Source of the DNA: DATFRY01 sp035489015
Lineage (GTDB): Bacteria > Myxococcota_A > Polyangia > Haliangiales > Haliangiaceae
Direction of reading: 5' to 3'
Length of the DNA: 64,000 nucleotides
NCBI GenBank assembly: GCA_035489015.1
Contig: DATHKR010000273.1
Span: 1 to 64,000 of the forward strand
The position numbers and the translations under genes are program-made. The notes beneath the pieces are model-generated. The model saw only the letters and a list, made by a program, of their open reading frames with translations, made no database searches and was not told the origin of the DNA. Numbering within the stretch: the first letter of the stretch is position 1; each line of letters starts with the position of its first letter. Of this stretch, positions 1 to 9,376 are shown one piece after another.

Positions 1-105
1 CCGGAGGTCGGCGATCCGCTGCTCGAGCGCGCCCTCCCCGGCCGCGTCGACCGGACGGTTCGCTCGGCCGCTCGCGCCGCCGCATGCGCCGGCCAGGATC
101 GCCAT
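1..105 (-). CDS. N-terminal fragment of a lipoprotein, runs off the left edge
   Basis: On the minus strand an open frame enters the window edge. From the ATG at 105 it reads M-A-I-L-A-G-A-C-G-G, a lipobox (LAGAC) followed by a Gly/Ala/Asp-rich stretch typical of an exported, lipid-anchored protein. Only seven residues precede the cysteine from this ATG. The frame stays open upstream and encodes a plausible signal peptide (Arg residues, then Ala-rich hydrophobic stretch), but no ATG or GTG is in frame there, so the true start is uncertain. Only about 35 residues are visible; the function cannot be told. Confidence 0.45.
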   Translation of the reverse strand, partial: MAILAGACGGASGRANRPVDAAGEGALEQRIADLR

Positions 106-157
106 CGCCGCGAGGCAGCGCGCTGCGGCCCACGTCGCCGCTCTGGGCCTCGTGCCC

Positions 158-237
158 GCACTCGCGCCGAGCCTCGTGCCCGCCCTCGCGCCGAGCCTGG
201 CGCCCGGCCTCGCGCCGAGCCTCGCGCCCGGCCTCCC
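158..237. repeat. Short GC-rich tandem repeat (about 12/24-bp unit)
   Basis: Imperfect copies of a unit close to ctcgcgccgagcct alternate with gcccggcct or gtgcccgc. On the minus strand it reads as a Gly-Ala-Arg-type repeat just upstream of the lipoprotein fragment; on the plus strand as a Leu-Ala-Pro repeat. It probably lies in the region upstream of the lipoprotein gene. No gene is assigned to it. Confidence 0.5.
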
Positions 238-342
238 GCCTCTCCTCGCCGCCTCGTCTCTGGCCCGGCCCTCGCTCCGAGCTTCGCCGGGGATTGCGAA
301 GCCGCGTGACCGCGTGGGCCTCACCCGCGGACCATGGGGGCT

Positions 343-660
343 CTACTTGCGGGAGTTCAGGAGCGACTTCAGATCGCTGCCAATGGCAAACGATACGGTC
401 TCGAGTGCTGCGATGCGGATCGGCTCGCCTGTCTGCGGGTGGCGGCCGTCGCGCTCGGGCCGGCGGCGCTTGGCGAAGGTGCCGAAGCCCGGGTACGTGA
501 ACTTGGGGTTGGAGCCGTTGCGCCGGACGCGCGCCTTGACGAAGTAGTCACCGAGCTCGGCGAACACACCGTCGATGATGTCCGCGACCGCCTTCTTGGT
601 GAGCCCGTTGCGGGCTCCCCGCTTGCGGTAGATGAGATCGATGAGCTCTTGTTTCGTCAT
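343..660 (-). CDS. HU/IHF-family DNA-binding protein
   Basis: 105 residues, slightly longer than typical HU (about 90). The N-terminal helices (TKQELIDLIYRK..LTKKAVADIIDGVF) are followed by the beta-arm region with GFGTF and the signature RHPQTGEPIRIAA around residues 73-85. A small insertion near residues 40-52 (KARVRRNGSNPK) accounts for the extra length. HU proteins are small nucleoid proteins that bend and compact DNA. The ATG at 660 follows a GGAGAGAG-like ribosome site, and a good -35/-10 pair lies further upstream. It is monocistronic. I cannot tell HU from IHF or a specialised paralogue from sequence alone. Confidence 0.93.
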   Translation of the reverse strand: MTKQELIDLIYRKRGARNGLTKKAVADIIDGVFAELGDYFVKARVRRNGSNPKFTYPGFGTFAKRRRPERDGRHPQTGEPIRIAALETVSFAIGSDLKSLLNSRK

Positions 661-711
661 TCGATCGCCTCTCTCCGGATCCGCGGGCCCCGCTCGGTCG
701 ACGGAGGCAAG

Positions 712-741
712 ACTCTAGGGAACAGCCTGCGAGCGTGTCAA
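712..741 (-). promoter_or_regulatory. Sigma-70-like promoter of the HU gene
   Basis: Read on the minus strand, TTGACA (741-736) is separated by 18 nt from TAGAGT (717-712). The predicted start near 705 leaves an mRNA leader of roughly 45 nt that holds the ribosome site of the HU gene. The -35 is a perfect consensus match, rare in such GC-rich DNA. Confidence 0.65.
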
Positions 742-817
742 GGGTGAGCGCCGTGCGGTCCGGATTCTGCGCGTCACGACTCGTCGAGCTCGTCACCGTC
801 GGTCGCGGCGACGCGGG

Positions 818-1642
818 TCAAGGCCGGGGTGGGCTCGGTGCGCGCACGCCGAGCCGCTCGAGCTCGTCGATCACCTGCTTCAGATCGCTCCATGCGTCGC
901 GCTTCCGCTCGGGTGTGCGGAGGAGATACGCCGGGTGGAACGTCGGCATCAGGGGAATCTCGCCGAACCTGTGAAATCGCCCGCGCAGCGCGCTGATTGG
1001 CGCGGTGGTCTGCAGCAGCGCCTGCGCCGCGGGCCTGCCCAGCGCCACGATGACCCGCGGGTCGATCGCCTCGATCTGCCGGCGAAGGAACGGCAGGCAC
1101 TGGCCCACCTCGTCCGGCTCCGGATCGCGGTTGCCGGGCGGTCGACACTTCAGCACGTTGGCGATGTAGACCGCGTCGCGCGTCCAGCCCATCGCCGCGA
1201 TCATCCGGTCGAGGAGCTGGCCGGCGGCGCCGACGAACGGCTCGCCGCGCCGGTCCTCCTCCGCGCCGGGCGCCTCGCCCACGAACATGAGGTCCGCGCC
1301 CGCCGCGCCGACCCCGAAGACGATGCTGGTGCGCGTCGGGCTGAGCTTGCAGCGCGTGCATTCGCCGAGATCGTCGCGCACCACCTGGAGCGCGACCCTG
1401 TGATCGGCCGCGCGGTCGGCCCGCGCGCCCTCCTCGGCCGGGGGCACGTCCACCGTCGCGGCGTCCTCGCCTTGGCCCTCGCCCGCCGCCGCCCCGCGCG
1501 CCGCGTAGACTCCCATTCGCTCGAACCGCTCGGCGTGTCGGCGCAGCGCGCCGGCCAGCGAGCGGAGCTCGACCCGAGGATCGCGATCGCCGCCGTCGGG
1601 ATCCGCCGCGGTGGCGCTGGGACGGGAGTCGGTCTCGGTCAT
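818..1642 (-). CDS. Family 4 (Fe-S) uracil-DNA glycosylase
   Basis: 274 residues from the ATG at 1642. It removes uracil from DNA at the first step of base-excision repair. The four cluster cysteines of family 4 are present: C95-T-R-C98, C166 in LKCRPPGNR and C182. Motif GEAPGAEED spans about 122-130 and HPAYLL about 236-241. The first 80 residues are a low-complexity extension not needed for the fold, as in many family 4/5 enzymes of high-GC bacteria. The ATG overlaps the stop of coaBC by 4 nt (ATGA), so the two are translationally coupled. The choice between family 4 and 5 rests on the acidic residues after GEAPG and is fairly secure. Confidence 0.92.
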   Translation of the reverse strand: MTETDSRPSATAADPDGGDRDPRVELRSLAGALRRHAERFERMGVYAARGAAAGEGQGEDAATVDVPPAEEGARADRAADHRVALQVVRDDLGECTRCKLSPTRTSIVFGVGAAGADLMFVGEAPGAEEDRRGEPFVGAAGQLLDRMIAAMGWTRDAVYIANVLKCRPPGNRDPEPDEVGQCLPFLRRQIEAIDPRVIVALGRPAAQALLQTTAPISALRGRFHRFGEIPLMPTFHPAYLLRTPERKRDAWSDLKQVIDELERLGVRAPSPPRP

Positions 1643-2874
1643 GGAGCGGCCAGCATCTCTACCACGCGATCCAGGATCGCGTGCGAGACTTCGTCCTTGC
1701 TGGCGAGCGCCACCTCGCGATCGCCGCCGGCATCGATCAGCACCACGCGATTCGTCTCCACCGCGAACCCTGCGTCCGGCTGCGTCACATCGTTGGCGAC
1801 GATCAGGTCGCATCGCTTTCCGACCAGCTTGGCGCGTGCCTCCTCGCGCAGCCGCTGGGTCTCGGCCGCGAAGCCGACCAGGAGCGGCCGGCGCGCGCCG
1901 CGCTCCGCCCGCGCCGCGCCCAGCTCGGCCAGGATGTCCGGGTTTCGCGCCAGCGCGATGCTCGGGGCCGTGCTCGCGTCGCGCTTCTTGATCTTGTGCG
2001 CGGCCGGCTGGGCCGGGCGAAAGTCGGCCACCGCCGCCGCCATGATCACCACGTCGGCAGACTCCGCCGCGCGCCGCGTCGCCGCCGCCATCTCCAGCGC
2101 CGACTCGACCGCCTCCACCTCGACGCCGACCGGCGGATCGATCGATACCGGTCCGCGCACCAGGTGGACGGTGGCGCCGCGCCGCACCGCCGCCCGCGCC
2201 AGCGCGAACCCCATGCGCCCCGACGAGCGGTTGGCCAGCACCCGCACCGGGTCGACCGCTTCCCAGGTCGGCCCCGCGGTGACCAGCACGCGGCGGCCGA
2301 CCAGGTCCTTCCCGGTCAGCACGTTGGCGGCCGCCTCGACAATGTCGGCCGGCTCGGCCAGTCGCCCCGGACCGGTCCACCGGCAGGCGAGGAAGCCGTC
2401 GCCCGGACCGACCACGTTCATGCCCGCCTCGGCGGTGAGGCGGCGCAGGTTGGCGCGCGTCAGCGGGTTGTTCCACATGTTGACGTTCATGCTCGGCGCC
2501 AGGAGGACCGGCGCGGTCGTCGCCAGCACCACCGCGCTGACCGGGCAATCCGACATTCCGGCGGCCATCCGCGCGATGACATTCGCCGTGGCCGGTGCGA
2601 CGATCACCAGATCGGCGCCGTCGGCCACCTGGATGTGGCCGATCTCGGACTCCTGCGTCAGGTCGAAGAGGTCGGTCATCACCGGCCGACCGGACAGAGT
2701 CTGAAACGTGAGCGGCCCGACGAACTCGCGAGCACGTGCTGTCATCGCCACGCGGACCGTGGCGCCCTGCTTGGTGAGGAGTCGGACCAGCTCCACCGCC
2801 TTGTAGACCGCGATTCCCCCCGCCACGCCGACGACCACCGTGCGTCCGCGGAGCGGATGGGCGCGCTCACTCAT
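1639..2874 (-). CDS. coaBC: Bifunctional phosphopantothenoylcysteine decarboxylase / phosphopantothenate-cysteine ligase
   Basis: 411 residues, full length for the fused CoaBC enzyme, which makes and then decarboxylates 4'-phosphopantothenoylcysteine in coenzyme A synthesis. The N-terminal CoaC flavoprotein half shows GVAGGIAVYK, the catalytic His in EIGHIQVA (about 80), PSMNVNMW and the active-site Cys in FLACRW (about 164). The CoaB half begins near 190 with LVTAGPTWEAVDPVR, RSSGRMG and AAAVADF. An upstream ATG at 2886 lies inside a -10-like TATGCT (2887-2882), so I chose 2874, which would be nearly leaderless. It is first of a two-gene operon with the uracil-DNA glycosylase. Confidence 0.95.
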   Translation of the reverse strand: MSERAHPLRGRTVVVGVAGGIAVYKAVELVRLLTKQGATVRVAMTARAREFVGPLTFQTLSGRPVMTDLFDLTQESEIGHIQVADGADLVIVAPATANVIARMAAGMSDCPVSAVVLATTAPVLLAPSMNVNMWNNPLTRANLRRLTAEAGMNVVGPGDGFLACRWTGPGRLAEPADIVEAAANVLTGKDLVGRRVLVTAGPTWEAVDPVRVLANRSSGRMGFALARAAVRRGATVHLVRGPVSIDPPVGVEVEAVESALEMAAATRRAAESADVVIMAAAVADFRPAQPAAHKIKKRDASTAPSIALARNPDILAELGAARAERGARRPLLVGFAAETQRLREEARAKLVGKRCDLIVANDVTQPDAGFAVETNRVVLIDAGGDREVALASKDEVSHAILDRVVEMLAAP

Positions 2875-2903
2875 GGCGCGCAGCATATCCCGACGCGCCC
2901 CGT

Positions 2904-2933
2904 TTGACCCGGCTGCGGCTCGCCCGCGATAAT
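2904..2933 (+). promoter_or_regulatory. Promoter for the 2944 gene
   Basis: TTGACC (2904-2909), an 18-nt spacer, then GATAAT (2928-2933). The predicted transcript starts near 2940, four nt before the ATG at 2944. The first in-frame ATG at 2932 lies inside the -10 and could not be on this transcript. The site overlaps the upstream region of the divergent coaBC gene. Confidence 0.55.
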
Positions 2934-2943
2934 GAGCCGTCCC

Positions 2944-3834
2944 ATGGGGAATGCTGGACCGAGCGGTCGTGTGCCACTCGAGGCGCTGATCCTCTCGTTC
3001 GCCCACTCGCGCGCCAAGGCGCTGGTCGGGACCGACGCGCTGCGCAGCGTGCTCTCCGGTCAGTACCGCGAGCTCCTCCACGAGGGCACGTTCGACCTCG
3101 AGCCGGTGTGGCAGCTCCTCGCCCAGCAGCCCGGCTTCGCCGCGGAGCACGTGCGCCCGGCGCTGTGTCGCTTCAAGACCTGGGAGGCGCACCTCGGCGT
3201 GACCGTGCGCATGCCCGAGTCAATGACCGGCCTCAACGAGTTCGAGATCAAGGATCTGGCTGCCCACGTCCATGTGCCGGTGCACGAGCGCCGCCGCGTC
3301 TTCGGAGGAGCGCTGGTCCCGCCCGACGATCCCGAGGCCGCGGCGGTCGATCGCAGCGAGGGCACCATCCGCCCGCCGACGCGCGCGCCGTCCCGCGCGT
3401 CGTCCCGCCCTTCCGACGTGCCCGAGCCGGTGCCGCAGACCACACGGACCCGGCGGCTGCGCCGCCTGACCCCCCGCCAGCGCCGGATCCTCGAGATCAC
3501 CGCGATGGCGCTCGGCCTGGCCGGCTTCTCGCTGGCCGGGCTCCAGCTCCAGCACAGCTGCAGCACGACCTCGTGGGAGGAGATGTCCACTCGCTTCGCC
3601 GGCGAGATCCCGATCGGCGCCGCCGAGCGACAGGGACCGGAGGTCAGCGGCGATCTGCGCGACCAGGGCTGGGTCAAGCTGCCGCCTGCGGTCCGCACCG
3701 CTCAGATGAAGGCGGCGCTCGAGGCGCTGCCGCTCGACGTGCAGGCCTTCTTCGTGCGCGATCGCGACCGCCAGGTGCGCGCGGTGGCGCGCTGGTTCGG
3801 ACAGCCGCGCCAGGTCCAGGTCACCCTTCAGTAG
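2944..3834 (+). CDS. Conserved-looking protein of unknown function with one membrane segment
   Basis: 296 residues from the ATG at 2944, chosen because the upstream ATG at 2932 sits within the predicted -10 box. The N-terminal 100 residues look like a folded helical domain (PLEALILSFAHSRAKAL..CRFKTWEAHLG). A Pro/Ser/Arg-rich linker follows, then a hydrophobic stretch around 180-200 (LEITAMALGLAGFSLAGLQL), and a C-terminal globular part of about 95 residues rich in charged residues. I do not recognise a family. It could be a membrane-anchored signalling or envelope protein. It ends directly against the convergent lipoprotein gene, with no base between the two stop codons. Confidence 0.7.
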   Translation: MGNAGPSGRVPLEALILSFAHSRAKALVGTDALRSVLSGQYRELLHEGTFDLEPVWQLLAQQPGFAAEHVRPALCRFKTWEAHLGVTVRMPESMTGLNEFEIKDLAAHVHVPVHERRRVFGGALVPPDDPEAAAVDRSEGTIRPPTRAPSRASSRPSDVPEPVPQTTRTRRLRRLTPRQRRILEITAMALGLAGFSLAGLQLQHSCSTTSWEEMSTRFAGEIPIGAAERQGPEVSGDLRDQGWVKLPPAVRTAQMKAALEALPLDVQAFFVRDRDRQVRAVARWFGQPRQVQVTLQ

Positions 3835-5583
3835 TCAGAACTGCAGCGCGTTCGCGGCGATGATCTGGTAGTCGGGCAAGAGGCTCGCCGGCCCCTCGAC
3901 GAGCTGCCCGGCGTAGGAGCGCCCGTTCAGGGTCAGGCCGGCGCAATCGATGATGCGATCGAACGGGGTCCGCTCGTCCCGCGCGTCGAGCAGGGCCACG
4001 CCGCTCACCACCGACAGCTGGTTGCCGCCGGGCCCGCCGCCGTTGCCGAGATCGGCCCGCGCGTTGGCGCCGTCGGCCACCATCCGCACCGCCGCCACCG
4101 TCTGGTCGCGGACGATCGAGTCGCGCATGCGGACCTGCTCGTTGTCCGGGAAGCCGGTCACATCGACGCCGATCGGGCCGCCGACGACCAGCACGTCGTC
4201 GAGGAAGGCGACCGCGCCGCCCTCGCTGAACGAGCTGCCCTCGACGGAGATCCCGACCTGGTCCTGACCGCTGACCTCGCCGCCGGTCATCGTGAGGACG
4301 CCGCGGATCACCCGGACGCCGGCCAGGCTGGCCGGCTCGGTCACCTCGATGTCGCGGATCACCGTGTCGGTGACCTCGACCGAGGCGTTCGCGACCACGA
4401 TGCCCTCGGCGCTGTCGACCAGCTCGCAGCCGACCACCTGGGCGCTCGGCGAGGTGAACGGCGCCATGTTGCCGACCTGGATGCCCACGCCGCAGCCGTC
4501 GAACACCGAGTCGTCGATGATCGCGCCACCGGCGCCGACCACGATGCCGGTGTCGCTCGAGGTGAAGCCCGAGCCGGACACGTCGAGGAAGACGAGGCCC
4601 CCGTCGATCCCGATCCCCGGCCCGCTGTGCGCGAAGCCGGTGATGGTGGCGCTGGCCGCCCCGAGCAGCAGTAGCCCCGGTCCCTCGATGGCGAGATCGT
4701 CCGCGACGAACGGTCCGCCGACGGAGACCCGGATGGCGTTCGGGCCCGACGGCACGCCCACCACGGTCAGGGCGCGAAACACGGTCGGCGGGTCGCCGGC
4801 GGTCCCGACCACGTCGATGCCCTGGAACGGGACCGCGCCGCCGCGCACGATGGTGACGCCGGCGCCCTGCCCCACCACGGTCAATCCTCCCACCAGCGAG
4901 AGCTGCTCGTCGAAGTCGCACACGTGCTCGCCGGCCAAGAGCGAGAGCGTGTCGCCGGCCCGGGCCGTCGTGGTCTCCTCCTCGCACAGCTGGAGCGGCG
5001 ACTGGAACGTGCCGTGCCCGCCCGGCGCCGCGCCGGCCGCGATGATGTAGACGGTCGTCTCGATCGCGTCGGCCAGCGTGGCCGAGCCGGCCGGGCCCGA
5101 CACCGTCAGCGCGCGCGGCCCCGGCGCGGTGCCGTGCGGGACGCCGAGGTCGGCGACCACCTCGGTCGGCGATGTGCTGACCACGGTCGCGGGCAGCTCG
5201 CCGAGCGCGACGCTGTCGATCTCCTCCAGCTGGTTGCCGGTGATGATCAGCCGGGCCAGGACGCCCTGGCGGATCTGGGTGAAGCCGTCGCTGGTGACGA
5301 CCGCGTCGATCGCGACGCCGCCCGGGCCGGCGTCCCCGTGCGGGGCCGCGTCGAAGGCCGCCCCGCCGTCATCACCCGGCGCCGCGTCGCCCGGCCCGCT
5401 GTCGTCGGGCGCCGCGTCGATCACCGACCCGTCGAGCACGGATGCGTCGACGACGGATCCATCGGCCCCGGTGCCGGGCGATGCGTCCGCCCCGTGCGGG
5501 TCGTCGTCGCCGCCACACGCGACCAGGATGAACCCCGACAGGACCAGCCCGAGCCCCTTCACGCTCCACCCGACCGCCCGCAT
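3835..5583 (-). CDS. Lipoprotein with right-handed beta-helix-like domain
   Basis: 582 residues from the ATG at 5583, which follows an AGAGGA ribosome site. A signal peptide ends in the lipobox LVAC with the lipidated Cys at 23. Residues about 25-100 are an Asp/Gly/Ala-rich linker (SVVDASVLDGSVIDAAPDD), common in myxobacterial surface lipoproteins. The rest has many short repeats of the type GIVVGAGG, GVGIQVGN and GISVEG, which fit a parallel beta-helix (pectin-lyase/NosD-like) that may bind or cleave polysaccharide. No catalytic residues are assigned. It probably sits on the cell surface. The specific substrate is unknown. Confidence 0.75.
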   Translation of the reverse strand: MRAVGWSVKGLGLVLSGFILVACGGDDDPHGADASPGTGADGSVVDASVLDGSVIDAAPDDSGPGDAAPGDDGGAAFDAAPHGDAGPGGVAIDAVVTSDGFTQIRQGVLARLIITGNQLEEIDSVALGELPATVVSTSPTEVVADLGVPHGTAPGPRALTVSGPAGSATLADAIETTVYIIAAGAAPGGHGTFQSPLQLCEEETTTARAGDTLSLLAGEHVCDFDEQLSLVGGLTVVGQGAGVTIVRGGAVPFQGIDVVGTAGDPPTVFRALTVVGVPSGPNAIRVSVGGPFVADDLAIEGPGLLLLGAASATITGFAHSGPGIGIDGGLVFLDVSGSGFTSSDTGIVVGAGGAIIDDSVFDGCGVGIQVGNMAPFTSPSAQVVGCELVDSAEGIVVANASVEVTDTVIRDIEVTEPASLAGVRVIRGVLTMTGGEVSGQDQVGISVEGSSFSEGGAVAFLDDVLVVGGPIGVDVTGFPDNEQVRMRDSIVRDQTVAAVRMVADGANARADLGNGGGPGGNQLSVVSGVALLDARDERTPFDRIIDCAGLTLNGRSYAGQLVEGPASLLPDYQIIAANALQF

Positions 5584-5867
5584 GGTCGTCCTCTGCTTTC
5601 CAATCGTGGTCGGGGGGCGACGCGTCCGGGAGTGGCGATCGCCCGCAGCAACGAACAAAGGCCGCGAGCTCATCGCACCGCGGCCTCGCCCATCCCCATC
5701 CAATCACAATGGCCTGCGGCCTGGCGCCCGCGCAATCGGTTCCGCTTTCGCCGACGAGCGGTCCGCGACATGTGGTACCAATTCGAGCCGTTGGCCGTGC
5801 TGCTCGTCACCGAACCGAACATTCTGCGCTCACCCGTCGGCAGCGGTGAACGATCCAGCAAGCCGGC

Positions 5868-7526
5868 ATGAGCGCCTCGAACAAGGGCCTCCTTGTCGTC
5901 GTCGGCGTCGGCGTGGCCAGCGCGGCCGCGCTCGCCGGGATCTACTTCAAGGTCGTGGCGCCGCGGTCGCGCGATGCCTCGGTGCGGGCGGAGATCGACC
6001 GCTGGGGCGGGCGCTGGCACGACGCGCGCCGCTGCCTGGTCGGTGACGCGCCTCGCTCGGTCGACGGGTTCGAGGCGCTCATCCTGCGCGAGATGATCGC
6101 CGACGCCGATCTGGTCGCCCCGCTGCGCGCCTGCCAGCCCGGGCTCCGCGAGCTGCGCCGCGAGGTCGGGCCCGACAGCATCGACACCGGCGCCGCGCTG
6201 GAGAAGGCGTGGTCCGCCGTCATCGGCAAGGTCGCGGCGGTGGCGGAGGCCCATGCCTGGCGGGTCTCGCCGCGGCCCAACCGCGAGCCGGCCCAGCTGC
6301 GCCGGGCGCTCGGTCAGGCGGTGGCCGGTCTCGATCAGGCGTACGTCGCCCTGCGCGAGTCCGCGGGCATGACCACCGACCCGCCGGCCGGACCCGAGCT
6401 CGAGCAGCTGGCCGCCGGCCGCCCGCTCGCGGATCCGCGCGGGCGCACCATCCAGCCGCTCGACCTGCGCGTCGGCGCCAGCGCGCTGGTCGCGCGCGGC
6501 GAGGTCGGCGGGCAGATCTGGATCATCCGCCAGGCGGGCGCGGCGGCGCCGGAGCTGACCGCGGTCGGGCCCGAGGTGGTCGCGGCGCGCGGACAGCCCT
6601 GGGGGGCATGGAGCGAGTCGGGCGCGCTCCGGGTCGGTCCGCTCGACGCGGTGGGCGATCCGGCCACCGACGGCGCGCTCCTGGCCGCGCCCGGCCCCGG
6701 CGGCGCCAGCTCGCTGCCGCTCGCCGCGCTGACCGACGGACCGGTGCGCGTGGTCCTGCACGAGACCGGGCCGACCGATCGACCGCAGGGCCGGCGCCAC
6801 TGGATCTCGCGCTCGGTCGACGGCGCAACCTGGCCGGAGCGGCTCCTCGTCACCCCGCCGGCCAGCCAGGTGCTGGCCTGGTACGCCCAGCCCGAGCTCG
6901 ACCGGATCGATCTGGTGTGGGCGCCGGCCGCAGGCGGCCTGCTTTGGCTGCCGCTCGCGCCGGGACGGCTGTCCGGGCCCTTCGCGCCGCGCATCCTGGT
7001 CAGCGGGGGCGCCTTCGAGCCGGGCACCACCCTCCTGCCCGAGCCGTGCGTCGCCGGCGACCTGGCCTGGTGGAACATCGACGGCGTCCTCCACGTGGCC
7101 GGTGCCGACGGCCCAGCCGAGCCGGTGCCGGGCGCCGCCGATCTGGCCGGCCCGTGGCGCTGCGCCGGTGATCGCCTGGTCGCCATCGCCACCGCGCCGG
7201 ATGGCACGGCTCGCATCCTGCTCTGCCGCCCGGGCGGGTGCTCGAAGTCGGCCGCGCTGCCCGGCCTGCGCGACGCCGAGCCGGCCCTCGCGCTCGACCC
7301 GAAGCACGGCCCGCTGATCGCGTTCGCCAGCGAGGGGCTGGTGGTGGTGTGGAGCGGCGATCCTGACCGCGGCAAGCCGTTCGCGCCGGTCGCGATCGCG
7401 CGCCTGCCCAGGGGCCAGCGCCTGGTCGGGCTGGTGCCGTGGGCCGGCGCGCCCACCCTGGTGACCCTGACCGACGACGCGCTGCGCCTGATCCCGATGT
7501 CACTGTCCGGCGCGCGCAAGAGCTGA
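5868..7526 (+). CDS. Membrane-anchored protein of unknown function, possible beta-propeller
   Basis: 552 residues. Residues about 7-28 (GLLVVVGVGVASAAALAGIYF) form a single N-terminal membrane anchor after MSASNK, so the bulk is likely periplasmic. A helical region of about 160 residues follows. The rest has repeated beta-type segments with paired Trp and Asp (SRSVDGATWPERLLV, WWNIDGVLHVAG, PDGTARILLCRPG), as in sialidase-like or other beta-propellers, but no Asp-box is clear. It lies 2 nt upstream of the acyltransferase gene and is probably co-transcribed with it. The 284 bp before it hold no recognised gene. Function not recognised. Confidence 0.75.
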   Translation: MSASNKGLLVVVGVGVASAAALAGIYFKVVAPRSRDASVRAEIDRWGGRWHDARRCLVGDAPRSVDGFEALILREMIADADLVAPLRACQPGLRELRREVGPDSIDTGAALEKAWSAVIGKVAAVAEAHAWRVSPRPNREPAQLRRALGQAVAGLDQAYVALRESAGMTTDPPAGPELEQLAAGRPLADPRGRTIQPLDLRVGASALVARGEVGGQIWIIRQAGAAAPELTAVGPEVVAARGQPWGAWSESGALRVGPLDAVGDPATDGALLAAPGPGGASSLPLAALTDGPVRVVLHETGPTDRPQGRRHWISRSVDGATWPERLLVTPPASQVLAWYAQPELDRIDLVWAPAAGGLLWLPLAPGRLSGPFAPRILVSGGAFEPGTTLLPEPCVAGDLAWWNIDGVLHVAGADGPAEPVPGAADLAGPWRCAGDRLVAIATAPDGTARILLCRPGGCSKSAALPGLRDAEPALALDPKHGPLIAFASEGLVVVWSGDPDRGKPFAPVAIARLPRGQRLVGLVPWAGAPTLVTLTDDALRLIPMSLSGARKS

Positions 7527-7528
7527 CC

Positions 7529-8343
<815 letters not shown>

Positions 8344-8347
<4 letters not shown>

Positions 8348-8382
8348 TCATGCGCGGCACCCGCGCGGAGGTGGCGGCGTGA
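8344..8382 (+). CDS. Possible 12-codon coupling ORF between the acyltransferase and SDR genes
   Basis: ATG at 8344 overlaps the acyltransferase stop (ATGA) and its own stop overlaps the GTG of the next gene (GTGA). It would encode MIMRGTRAEVAA. The exact fit at both ends suggests that it could carry ribosomes from one gene to the next. It may equally be chance in GC-rich DNA. No expression evidence is available. Confidence 0.3.
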
Positions 8383-9314
8383 AGGTCCTCATCACCGGCA
8401 TGGCCGGCAAGGTCGGTCGTCTGGTCGCGCTGCGCCTGGTCGCCAGCGGCCATCGGGTCATCGGCATCGACCGGCGCCCGTGGCCGGACGCGCCGCCCGG
8501 GGTCGAGGTCCACCAGGTCGACATCCGCAAGCGCGCGGCCGAGGACGTGTTCCGCACCGGCCGCCCCGACGCGGTCGTGCACATGGCCACGGTCACCCAC
8601 CTGACCCAGCGCTCGGCCGACCGCGACCGCATCAACCTGCACGGCACCCGGGCGGTGTGGGAGTGCTGCCACCAGTACGGGGTCGGCCGGGCGGTGTTCG
8701 TCGGGCGCCACACCTACTACGGCGCGGCCCACGACGCACCGCTCTACCACCGCGAGGACGACCCGCCGATGGCGGTGACCAGCTTCCCGGAGCTGGCCGA
8801 TCTGGTCGCGGCCGACCTCTACGCCGGGTCGGCGCTGTGGCGCATGCCGGACATCCACACCTCGGTCCTGCGCATCTGCTACACGCTCGGCCCGTCGCGC
8901 ACCGGCACCCTGGCCGGCTTCCTCGGCGGCCGGCGGGTGCCGACCCTGCTCGGCTTCGACCCGCTGTTCCAGTTCCTGCACGAGCGCGACGCGGCCGAGG
9001 CCATCGCGCTGGCGCTGGAGCAGGAGCGCGGCCTGCGCGGCGTGTTCAACGTGGCCGGACCGGAGCCGCTGCCCCTGTCCCTGCTCATCGACCTGTGCGG
9101 GCGCAGCCAGGTGCCGATCCCGGAGCTGCTGTTCCGCCTCCTGCTCGGCCGCTTCGGCCTGCCCCGGCTCCCGCCCGGCGCACTGATGCACGTCAAGTAC
9201 CCGGTCGTGATCGATGGATCCGCGTTCCGCGCCGCCACCGGCTTCCGCCACCAGCACGACGCCGACCAGACCGCGCGCGATTTTCGCGACGCCCCGGTCG
9301 GCATGATCGACTGA
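8379..9314 (+). CDS. Atypical extended short-chain dehydrogenase/epimerase-like protein
   Basis: 311 residues from a GTG at 8379. The N-terminus MKVLITGMAGKVGRLVA has the GxxGxxG dinucleotide-binding loop of NAD-dependent epimerases, followed by IDRR and a VHMAT strand end. FLHERDAAEAIALALE and GVFNVAGPE are typical of extended SDRs. The usual YxxxK catalytic pair is not where expected: the segment at about 135-150 reads FPELADLVAADLY. It may therefore be a non-catalytic or altered-chemistry member. Placed after a PlsC-like gene, it may act on a lipid-linked substrate, but this is inference. Confidence 0.8.
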   Translation: MKVLITGMAGKVGRLVALRLVASGHRVIGIDRRPWPDAPPGVEVHQVDIRKRAAEDVFRTGRPDAVVHMATVTHLTQRSADRDRINLHGTRAVWECCHQYGVGRAVFVGRHTYYGAAHDAPLYHREDDPPMAVTSFPELADLVAADLYAGSALWRMPDIHTSVLRICYTLGPSRTGTLAGFLGGRRVPTLLGFDPLFQFLHERDAAEAIALALEQERGLRGVFNVAGPEPLPLSLLIDLCGRSQVPIPELLFRLLLGRFGLPRLPPGALMHVKYPVVIDGSAFRAATGFRHQHDADQTARDFRDAPVGMID

Positions 9315-9376
9315 GCGGGAGGCCGCGTGAGATTCTCTTTCGCCCGCCCCGGCGATCCGCTATTCCTCCATCGACC

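Noticed and set aside
818..2704. Long open frames on the strand opposite or in other frames of coaBC and udg
   Set aside because: They follow from the high GC content at third positions; the coaBC and udg motifs fix the real frames.
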